DNA of 15,055 nucleotides from Haplosporangium gracile (lineage: Eukaryota > Mortierellomycota > Mortierellomycetes > Mortierellales > Mortierellaceae): assembly GCA_015499985.1 (NCBI GenBank), contig JAAAUF010000646.1, positions 1 through 15,055 on the forward strand, read 5' to 3'. The position numbers were made by a program, and so were the translations under genes. The stretch's first letter is position 1, and each line of letters opens with the position of its first letter. Below are positions 1 through 8,268 of this stretch, piece by piece. The notes beneath the pieces are model-generated. The model searched no databases, was not told the DNA's origin, and worked only from the letters and a program-made list of their open reading frames with translations.

Positions 1-428
1 TAGTTTTTCCTATTTTAGTATCTTTAGGTCCATTTGTGTATAAGCCAATACATGGGCCGAGTTTTGGATCTAGGAGGGCGCGATTTACTCACTTCGGTGA
101 CGTATTTCATGCTCCAATTGTCCTGGATCCTCTCAAGTACTCAGATATCATGTGGCAAGTACACTACCCTGTCGTGTTTGCTATGCCACGAAAGTGACTG
201 CCATGATCCTTTCTTATTCGAACAACAAACGAACAAAAAAAAAAAGGAAAAAAAAAAGAAAAAAAAAAAAAGAAAACAACTTGCCTTACACCTGTCTGCA
301 CCATTTTTGCTTCTCTTTTCCTTTGTGACAGTCGGCAGTTCAAGAAAGAGTCTCTTTCCCCCATCCTCTTTCCATTCTCATCAACCTCACAACTCCCTCC
401 CATCACACTCATTCCACTACACTGTACA
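1..428 (+). promoter_or_regulatory. Upstream region and 5' leader of NOP2
   Basis: This stretch has no gene I can support. Open frames crossing it are low-complexity and run out of frame into NOP2. It contains a TGACGT core (CRE-like) near 99-105, a long A-rich purine tract at 235-276, and a pyrimidine-rich leader from about 300 to the NOP2 ATG at 429. Pyrimidine-rich leaders and poly(dA:dT) tracts are common in fungal housekeeping promoters. The transcription start is not visible. The first ~200 bases could include the end of a neighbouring transcript, but nothing in them is recognisable. Confidence 0.5.
235..276 (+). repeat. Poly(dA:dT) tract in the NOP2 promoter
   Basis: A run of 42 purines, almost all A, is broken only by GG at 246-247 and single G at 258 and 272. 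It ends about 150 bp before the NOP2 start codon. In fungi such tracts disfavour nucleosomes and often lie upstream of ribosome-biogenesis genes (established knowledge). A role here is inferred. The exact length could be affected by homopolymer sequencing error. Confidence 0.6.
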
Positions 429-2695
429 ATGGCTGGACGTCCTGCACCCAAGAAAGGCGCCAACAAGGCTGCCCCTTCCGCGCAAACCGACAACAACAAG
501 CGCAAGAGCAACTCCTTCAAGGAGCCCTCCACAAAGAAGGCCAAGGTTGCTCCCGCTGCCACAAAGGCCGCGGCCAAGGGCGGCAAGAAGTCGACCAAGG
601 CTGCTGCCCCCCAGGATGACAGCGAGGACGATGATGAATCATGGGCCTACGGTGCTGTGAGCGGAAGCGACGACAGCGACATCGAGGAGATGGTATGTGG
701 CACACCGCACAGTTAGAATCAAGCCTAGTCCTCCATATAACCTGGTTTCATATCTCTTTGTGTAGACTCGTATCAGTTGTCTAACCATTATGGTCCGTTC
801 TTTTTTTATGTATGGGTACAGGACGATGAGTTTGTCTCCGCCGAGGAGGGCTCAGATATCGAGGTCGGCGCTTTGGACGATGATTTCTTGGGTGACGAAT
901 TTGCCGGGTCTGACGAAGAGTCCAAGGGCCCTGGAGCTGCCATGTTCGGCTCTGATGGCGAGGATGAGGGGGAGCAGGGCGAGGAGGACGACGAGGAGGA
1001 CATTTTTGCCAGTGACAGCGAGGAGGACTCTGACGAGGATGACATGGAGGCGAAGTCGAGGAAGTTGGACGCCGCCGCTCAGGCCGAGGCTGAGGAGGCT
1101 GAGGCCGAGATGCAGACAAACATCATGCTGGAGAGCGACAAATACGTCCTTCCTGGCGAGGACCACGAGATTCTTCAGAGCACCGATTTGCAGGTTGTTC
1201 AGGCGCGTATTCAGGAGATTGTCCGTGTCCTCAACAACTTTAGAGAGATGCGCGAGGGCAACAGGTAAGCGCATGGCCTATGCTCGATCTGAGCGTTTAA
1301 CATCGATATAGCCGAGTCTAAGAAACCCCGTGCTAACAATCATTCTTTTTTTCCTTCCACACAGATCCCGCAACGACTACATCTCGCAATTGCTCAAGGA
1401 TCTTTGCTTGTACTACGGCTACAACGAATACCTCATGGAGAAGCTCTTCTACATTTTCCCTGTCTCGGAGGCTATCGAGTTCTTTGAGGCTAACGAGGTG
1501 CCCAGACCCGTTACTATCCGTACCAACACCTTGAAGACCCGTCGTCGTGAGCTTGCCCAGGCGTTGATTAACCGTGGAGTCAACCTGGACCCTGTTGGCA
1601 AGTGGAGCAAGGTTGGTCTCCAGGTCTTCGACTCGCCCGTCCCAATTGGTGCTACCCCTGAGTACTTGGCTGGACACTATATGCTTCAGGCTGCCTCTTC
1701 TTTCTTGCCCGTCATGGCTCTGGCCCCTCAGGAGCACGAGCGCGTTCTCGATATGGCCTCTGCCCCCGGAGGAAAGAGCACATATATCGGTACGTATTCT
1801 ATCATTTGAGCGATATTTTGACAGAAGCCGGAGGCTATGTCCTCACGGACAGCTAATTATTCCTTGTATATATCATTTATAAATTATAGCTGCATTGTTG
1901 AAGAACACTGGAATGGTGTTTGCTAATGATGCTAACAAGGATCGTACAAAGTCCTTGGTTGCCAACATTCATCGTCTCGGTGTCAAGAACGCTGTTGTTT
2001 GCAACTATGATGGTCGCGAGTTCCCCGGTGTCATTGGAGGCTTTGATCGTGTTTTGCTGGATGCCCCTTGCTCAGGCACTGGAGTTATTTCCAAGGACGC
2101 CTCTGTCAAGACCAACAAGTCAGAGCAGGATTTCCAGATGTTGTCCCAGCTTCAAAAACAGCTGGTCTTGGCCGCCATTGACTCAGTCGATGCAGGAAGC
2201 AAAACCGGAGGATATATTGTCTACTCGACCTGCTCGGTCACTGTCGACGAGAATGAGGATGTTGTCAACTATGCACTGAAGAAGCGCCCCAACGTCAAGT
2301 TGGTCTCGACAGGTCTCGACTTTGGAAAGGAGGGTTTCACGCGGTTCAGGGAGAAGGTCTTCCACCCCTCGATCAGTCTGACAAGACGCTATTACCCACA
2401 CATGCACAACATGGACGGATTCTATGTTGCCAAGTTCAAGAAGGTCAGCAACAAGATTCCCAAGAAGGAGGACAATGTCGATCTGGACGAGGAGGAAGAG
2501 TTTACGCCTATTGTCGAGGAATCTGGAAAGCGCAACCGTGGTGGAAAGAAGAGCTCTGCAGCTGCAAAGGCGGCCGATGATGTCGAGCAGGTTGGATTCA
2601 ATGCTGATGAGGATGAGGAGCTCATCCGTGCCTCACAAGCCAAGCTCTTGCAGACGCAAAAGGGTATCAAGCTTCGCCCAAAGAAGTCCGCATAA
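429..2695 (+). CDS. NOP2: NOP2, nucleolar rRNA (cytosine-C5)-methyltransferase
   Basis: Exons 429-692, 822-1264, 1365-1789 and 1890-2695 give 645 aa. Introns are 129, 100 and 100 nt with GTATGT, GTAAGC and GTACGT donors and CAG/TAG acceptors. The product is the SAM-dependent NOL1/NOP2/Sun-family enzyme that makes m5C in domain V of large-subunit rRNA and is needed for 60S assembly in the nucleolus. The N-terminus (1-88) is Lys/Ala-rich with likely nuclear signals (NKRK, KKAK). Residues ~89-190 are strongly acidic. The conserved core begins near 205 and includes RTNTLK at 288-293. SAM motif [10 protein letters not shown], starts at D365. The two catalytic cysteines are C438 (APCSGTG) and C492 (STCSV). 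RFHPS-like and NMDGF(Y/F)AKFKK blocks follow, then a charged tail ending in RPKKSA. Length matches yeast (618 aa) and other fungal Nop2. The start at 429 is the first ATG in this frame and follows a pyrimidine-rich leader. The gene is complete with no defect; identity is highly secure. Confidence 0.96.
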
Positions 2696-2929
2696 TCTGT
2701 TCATCCCTTCCACACACATCAAATCTCTATTACCATCACCATTCCTACCCATAGCATGCTACTAGAATATTCACGCACCAAAAAAACAGCATTTTCATTA
2801 TTATTTTCAACGCTTGCCACTTCCAGATGAAAATGATTGACATTTTTATTAATAAGACGACTATACAGAGAAGCAAAAACTGCCAAAACTAAAGAGTCAA
2901 AAAGAAAAAAACAAAGAATAGAAAAGGTC
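2696..2929. other. Convergent 3' intergenic region between NOP2 and NFS1
   Basis: The stop codons of NOP2 (+) and NFS1 (-) lie 234 bp apart and both 3' UTRs must share this AT-rich stretch. The minus strand has AATAAA at 2850-2845, about 80 nt past the NFS1 stop. No canonical plus-strand AATAAA is seen for NOP2. Confidence 0.6.
2845..2850 (-). terminator. Poly(A) signal AATAAA for NFS1
   Basis: The plus strand reads TTTATT, so AATAAA lies on the NFS1 strand about 80 nt downstream of its stop codon. This is a normal distance for a fungal cleavage and polyadenylation signal. The assignment is by position only. Confidence 0.55.
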
Positions 2930-5183
2930 TTATGCATGCTGCGCCCATTCTATCTTGGAAATGTCAATGCCCTCTTGCACCATCTCCCAAAGTGGGCTCA
3001 TCTCCCTGAGCTTGTCGACATGTGCAGTGACGCGCTCGACAACAAAGTCAATCTCCTCCTCAGTCGTGAAGCGACCAATTCCAAAGCGAATAGAGCTATG
3101 GGCCATATCGTCCTCAGCACCAAGAGCACGGAGAACATACGAAGGCTCCAATGAAGCAGATGTGCAGGCAGATCCGGATGAAAGAGCGATGTCCTTCAAA
3201 GCCATCAAGAGGGACTCGCCCTCCACATAGGCGAACGACAGGTTGACGCATCCAGGGTAAGTCTGAACATCATCTCCGTTCCTGTACACATGGGTGACCT
3301 TCGACTGAATTCCATTGATCAGGCGCTCCGAAAGACGCTTGACACGCTCGTGGTCATACTACAATGGCGCAATCAAAATAAGCATAACGTTAATACAATC
3401 AAACTAGGATATCGCACATTTGATGCCATGTATTCATGGGGAGGATCCGTATTTTTCACCATCAGAACCCCTGCACAGAACATCATTGCCCATGAAAGTA
3501 TTTCAACTTGTTAACGAATCAACAAAGCAAAAATCGCATCTCTCAGGGCTAGGTCGATTGCAATGTCCGGGATAAAGGACAATCGTCATTTGGTTTAACG
3601 AGCTCCTCCATATATCGTATACAACATGTATAACGTCATGAATACTTACAGCCATCTCCTCAGTGGCAATTCTGCAGGCCTCACCGAGACCGACAGCCAG
3701 GGGAGCAGCGACGGTACCGCTACGAAGACCACGCTCCTGACCACCTCCGGTCAGGAGAGGGACGAGGCGGACTCTGGGTCTGCGACGGACATAGAGAGCA
3801 CCGACACCCTTGGGTCCGTAGATCTTGTGACCACTGATGCTCAAAAGATCAATGTTCATCTTTGTCACGTCAATGGGGATCTTGCCAATAGCTTGGGCTG
3901 CATCGGTGTGGAAGAAGATTTTCTTGGAGCGGCAGAGGGCTCCGATTTCCTCGAGGGGCTGAATGACTCCGATCTCGTTGTTAACAGCCATGATCGAGAC
4001 CAATGCGGTGTCGGGACGAATGGCAGCCTTGAGATCGTCCATGGAGATCAGGCCGTTCTTCCCAACAGGGAGGTAGGTAACATCAAAGCCTTCATCGCTC
4101 AGCACACGGCACGAATCCAGGACACACTTGTGCTCCTATTTGAAAATAAAAGTGGGGTTGGTAAAACCCTATATGAGGTTAGGGACGAATCGGAAGCCAG
4201 TTGTTCCTTCCATTTTTTTTTCTTTCTTCCGAAAGTGTCTTTCAAGGGGCGAGTCACATCACGATACTTCTTCCCGCCTCTGACATCTCTCACTTCACCC
4301 ACATTAGTTCACTCATACTCACTCTCATACCCCTCCAACAACCACTTTCGCCACTGAACAAATCCTGTTTCGAGCTGTTTGTATAGAATATCATACCGTC
4401 TGCGTAGTGATGATGTGGTTCTTCTTGCCCTTGTAGAAGCGAGCAACTCCCTTGATGCTGAGGTTGTTGGACTCTGTAGCTCCCGAGGTGAAGACGATCT
4501 CCTTGGCATCAGCTCCAATCAACTTTGCAATATCCTAAGTAGCAAGGAATGAAAAAGGAAAGAAAAAAGGACGTTGTGTGCATTAGAGATCCCTGTTACA
4601 GTCTCATTCCATTCCATGTCGCTGTTTGCGCAGTGCTGTCTGTGTCTGGTTCCTGTGTATTTGACTTTGCAAATAAAACAGAAAACAGATCTCTCCCGTA
4701 CCTCTCGTGCTTGGTCAACACCCTTCTCGGATTCCCATCCGTAAGAGTGAGTTCTGGAGTGAGGATTTCCGTAGAGCTCGGTCATGTAGGGCAACATAGC
4801 GTCGAGGACACGGGGGTCGGTGGGCGAAGTTGCCTGCATATCCATGTAGATTGGGCGAGCATTGTCGACAGCCTCCACTCCCGTCACCTCAAATCCCAGT
4901 GACTCTATTGTGACAAAAATATTGTTGGTTACACACTTCTCTGGACAAACATATACCGTCGTCAGTGACTTTTAATGAATGAAAGTGAATTCATACCTAA
5001 GGAGGGGGTGAGGACGGTCTGGGGCTCTGCGGCAGTCTGCATGAGCTTTGCCGACGTGTGGAAGGCTGATGCGGCGGGTGAGACGACGAAGCGGGACAGG
5101 GCAGCAGATCGGGCGATCTGAGCGTTTGGGCGGACGCTGCGCAACATACGTGCGGGCCCTTGAGCGAAGCGAAGCAGTGACAT
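2930..5183 (-). CDS. NFS1: NFS1, mitochondrial cysteine desulfurase
   Basis: Exons on the minus strand are 5183-4997, 4904-4702, 4534-4397, 4135-3650 and 3358-2930, giving 480 aa (human 457, yeast 497). The enzyme is PLP-dependent. It converts L-cysteine to alanine and passes persulfide sulfur to the ISU scaffold for Fe-S cluster assembly, working with ISD11, acyl carrier protein and frataxin in the mitochondrial matrix. Residues 1-~45 are rich in Arg, Ser and Ala with no acidic residue, a typical presequence. The mature core opens with [20 protein letters not shown] and a [13 protein letters not shown] block. [10 protein letters not shown] is the PLP phosphate site and [10 protein letters not shown] follows. 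K280 in [12 protein letters not shown] is the Schiff-base lysine. C403 in [10 protein letters not shown] is the persulfide cysteine. The ending [12 protein letters not shown]...W.QH is the conserved ISU-interacting tail. Introns are 92, 167, 261 and 291 nt, the last two larger than others here. ATG 5183 is the first in frame and opens the targeting peptide. The gene is intact. Confidence 0.96.
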
Positions 5184-5680
5184 TGTGAATGAGTGAGTGT
5201 GTAATAAAAGTCGTAAGAGGTGAAGGAGAAAAGGAAGTGAGAAGGAGAGGAGAGGAGTGAGGAGTAGTGGGTGAGTAGAGTGAGTGAAGAGGAGGCGAAG
5301 AGATGAAAGGGTGAAGGAAGATAAAAAGGGTGAATGTCAAAAGAAAGTGAACGTCCCAACATATGGAAAATGATAGTGGCGGTGAGTTGATTTTCAAAAA
5401 AGGCAATTGTGAATAGGCAGGGAACCAGACATCCGCGCATCGGACTACGATGAGGTCACCGAAGTGGACAGCCGCACGGCCTGCGCAGCTATCTATATCT
5501 GAGTGTACTGAGGGGGGCGAAAATTCTGAAGCTCCCACAGCCGAGGAAGCCTTTTTATTTTTTACCCAAAACCCTTTGAAGAAAACCCTGGAAATTCGCA
5601 CTAACTGTGTGTAAAAAATCTCGCCTCTTTTAGTACAATTCAGTATATCCGAGTTCCTAGAGATCCTTCCCGGTTTTGAC
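5184..5680 (-). promoter_or_regulatory. NFS1 promoter and CT-rich leader; no gene seen
   Basis: On the minus strand, 5330-5210 is an almost pure pyrimidine stretch (CT-rich; GA-rich on plus) directly upstream of the NFS1 ATG. Pyrimidine-rich leaders are typical of fungal housekeeping promoters. Long minus-strand open frames here encode only Ser/Pro/Leu-rich low-complexity peptide caused by this composition, so I reject them as genes. From ~5450 to 5680 I see nothing recognisable. The left boundary of the decayed transposon probably falls in or near this part, but I could not define terminal inverted repeats. Confidence 0.5.
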
Positions 5681-6129
5681 GGTGACGACGGCGACGCCAC
5701 CTGAGGAGACCAAGATGGCCAAGATCGAGGAGGACCTTGAGAAGCGTTTGCATGAGCGTCTTCGTGCTCTGACCGAGAACACTGACTGGATTCGCCTATA
5801 AGTGGCGTACAAAACTGCGGCTGAAGGTAATGTTTTACCAACTCCAGAGTTTACACACTGACTCCTTCACAATCATGTAAGGTTGCTACTTATGGCCTTT
5901 GCCTCCGTCGTGCCAGGTCATATCTAAGAACACTAATAGCTACTGCATGGACTCGACTCATAAGACAGCAAAGGACATCGCGCTGATCGAAGAGGGCAGC
6001 AAGATTCATAACTCAGTGCACTTGTTCACGTTCCTAGTCAAAGATAGGGACGTCTACCTATCACAAGACGACGAGACAGCTATCTTAAAAAGAGAGAAAA
6101 CGAAACGAGTAGACGAGAGCACAAGGGAA

Positions 6130-6525
6130 TGAGGGAACGAGAATAAAGTAATAAGGAAACTAGGTAATGTAGAGAGCTGAGGAGCAGTATATTTTAATAA
6201 AGTGAGTCAACCTAGACTGAAAAACTAGCTATGGTTTATGGATACTATTTGTTCTGCGGTGTTTTCTATGCCAATGGTTGATTAGTAAGCACGGAAGGAT
6301 CTCGAATATTGGTGGCGGTAAGGATTGGTGGCGGTGGTAAGATTGGTGGCGTCAGGTTATCGTCATATCAGAATGAAACTCTGACACTGGAGGCTCCATG
6401 GGGCGCAAGTCTGAATCTCGGTATATATAATTATATCTGCATCATGCCCCGCACGGTACGTCGCTCTTTTTTGACTGTGTGTCTCCTTCTTTGCAATGAT
6501 TAGATATCCTGTTATTAGGTGATTA
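6130..6525. other. Unrecognised insert or eroded part of the transposase
   Basis: Between the FLVKDRD strand and the WLKNGCG helix a MULE transposase normally has only ~40-50 residues, including a G-x-P-x-A-x-x-T-like strand. Here about 400 bp separate them and that strand is not visible in any frame. The stretch is AT-rich with many stops and has a short GGTGG repeat cluster at 6308-6350. A possible intron with a GTACGT donor near 6456 and a TTATTAG acceptor near 6518 covers part of it. The rest could be a secondary insertion or eroded sequence. Confidence 0.35.
6308..6350 (+). repeat. Three short tandem copies of ATTGGTGGC
   Basis: ATTGGTGGC occurs at 6308-6316, 6324-6332 and 6342-6350, with start-to-start spacings of 16 and 18 nt and G/A-rich linkers (GGTAAGG and GGTGGTAAG). 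It lies inside the unexplained part of the decayed transposon. This is an imperfect microsatellite-like array; no function is evident. Confidence 0.75.
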
Positions 6526-7906
6526 GACTGGCTGAAGAATGGCTGTGGCCCGAAAACGGATGCATTCATGGTGGACTGTGCCCACGCCATAGGGACCGTT
6601 TTCCTGAGGCCAGGATCCATTACTGCGATATTCATGTCAGTTAGCTGTGGGAGAAACATCTGGTCAAATTTTCTCGGTAGGTGTCTCCTTCGCTTCTTTG
6701 GCCTGGTACCATGCGGCATGCTCAGACAATATTTTGGGCGATCTAATATAATGTACATGTTGTATTCATTCGCACAGGAGGAACGAAAAGGCAGATGCGA
6801 GCTCTTTTGAACGACATTCGCGGAGCCAGGTCAGCCGAGCTGCATCAAACACTTTGGGCCAGGTTCAAAGAATTTTATTCGGCCGCATCGTCAGTGATCA
6901 ATTACATTAAGAAGAACTAGTTCAATAAGGAGAGAAGGCTGGAAAAAGGGCGTTTTTTCGCAGAGAGGTAAAGTCCACCACAATTTCTATCCCTGTTGAT
7001 CATCACTATTATCACCAATTGACAGACACATATGTTTTATTTATTTTGTTTTCGTTTTTCATTAGGATGGGCAAGTTGCCACGACCACCGATTGGATAGA
7101 GTCGTGGCATGTTCCTTTTAAGGGCGATTATCTTGATGGCGATCGGAATCTCCGTGTCGATCGGTTTGCTTATATACTGCAAGGCCGAGTAGACAGAGAG
7201 TTTCGATTCGCGTATCTCAAGACCAAGAGAGGCTTCCAGCCAATACCCTGGAGGAGGGGGGACGAGGAGGGGAAATAGAATGTAGACAAGGTTTTATTCG
7301 ACAAGGCACAATGCAAGATCGATTACAACACAGACCAACTCTGCGATAATGGACGCTTACGGGCATGGTTTCACTCATGGTGCGCTCGAGTACCGTTTCA
7401 AGCTTGCCTGCTTCAGCCAAATGTCACTTAAAATGGGTTTTATTTTAACTTACCCTTCTTGTGTAGATTTCCATGCAGTCATTTGACCCCGACACTCCAG
7501 ATACGTATTATACCCTTGTTGTCATCGCTGGATCCGGACAGCTCCTCTCATGTTCATGCCCGACTTTACCAAGCGCAAACCCCTTCAATGCAGGCACTTT
7601 TTTCCCGCCGAGCGTGTGTTTCACGACCTATGGCTCAGCCGCTTTCTTCGCCCGTTTGTATCGGCCGATGTCATCGAGGACCGGACAGACGACCCCAGCG
7701 ATGGTCCCAACCACAACATCAACGGTGATGCCAACGACAATATCAACAATGACAACATCCACAACAGCAATGACACCGGCATTTTCGAGCAAGACTCACT
7801 CAGAGACCAACCAGCAGTGCTTAACCCACAGGTTTACACCCAACTCGAATACGAGAGGGCCAGGAGGGAAAAGGAGGTAAGATACCGGCAGAAGGAGAAA
7901 CTTTGA

Positions 7907-8268
7907 GGATGCAGAGGAAGAGCTCTGCGTGATAGTCGTAAAAAAATATTTGAAATTTCCAAGATGACTTCATCAAAGAGATTTGCATCGCATTTGCTGC
8001 TCCGACAGAACGCCCATTCACCATTTTTTGCACCGTGTCAAAAGAGCCACAACGATAAAACCATAGACAACCTTCTCGTCCCACTTTAATCCTCTTCTCT
8101 CTTATTTACTACGCGAATACAAACGCTTACATCAGGACATCTCAACACCGACAACAACAACAGCAACTCAACGAACACGCCCTAAAAAGGTTTCTCACTA
8201 CAAGGACACAATCACTTCCGCTCACTCCCGCTACTGCTGTTGGTCGGTCTGCAGTCGGCAAAAGGGAA
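7907..8268 (+). promoter_or_regulatory. Upstream region of the CABLES-like gene
   Basis: No gene is seen in these 362 bp. The part next to the ATG at 8269 is CA-rich with a run of CAA triplets near 8150-8165, followed by a pyrimidine-rich stretch (~8205-8235). It looks like a 5' leader. ACGCGAA at 8111-8117 resembles the core of MCB/SCB cell-cycle elements but is not a perfect ACGCGT. The right end of the decayed transposon must lie here or just upstream. Confidence 0.4.

Larger units (their letters stand above)
5681..7906 (+). pseudogene. Decayed Mutator-like (MULE) transposase with SWIM domain
   Basis: Fragments in different frames line up in the order of a fungal MULE transposase. A possible N-terminal piece lies at 5681-5798. 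YCMDSTHKT follows, with first catalytic Asp at 5950-5952, then a FLVKDRD strand. WLKNGCG then FMVDCA carries the second Asp at 6574-6576. A shifted frame gives RIHYCDIH, the C-x2-H helix, at 6612-6635. A segment at 6778-6968 ends in KEFYSAASSVINYI. TTDWIESWHVPFKGDYL, catalytic Glu at 7099-7101, is followed by RNLRVDRFAYIL. The SWIM zinc motif is C-x-C at 7551-7559 and CRH at 7589-7597. Defects: single-base frameshifts near 6603 and 7560, a likely one near 5910, stops at 5799-5801, 6642-6644 and 6918-6920, and no recognisable sequence for ~6130-6525. Possible introns are 6677-6777 and ~6970-7063. An Asn/Asp-rich tail ends at a TGA at 7904-7906. Family identity is strong from motif order; the outer limits are approximate. 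It is non-functional as it stands. Confidence 0.82.

Noticed and set aside
34..660. Open frame of 208 codons upstream of and overlapping NOP2
   Set aside because: It contains a poly-Lys run from the A tract and overlaps NOP2 exon 1 in a different frame. It has no recognisable domain.
852..1274. Minus-strand hydrophobic frame opposite NOP2 exon 2
   Set aside because: Same artefact: antisense of an acidic coding region. NOP2 explains the sequence.
3290..3514. Plus-strand 74-codon frame inside an NFS1 intron
   Set aside because: It overlaps the NFS1 exon edge and intron with no motif or codon signal; a chance frame.
4972..5841. Long minus-strand open frame (289 codons) across the NFS1 start
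   Set aside because: It overlaps NFS1 exon 1 in another frame. Upstream it is Ser/Pro/Leu-rich low complexity caused by the CT-rich leader. It shows no family motif.
5586..7960. Possible terminal inverted repeats of the transposon (TGGAAATTC near 5588 and the inverse of GAAATTTCCA near 7951)
   Set aside because: Only about eight bases agree, with no clear extension and no flanking target duplication, so chance is likely.
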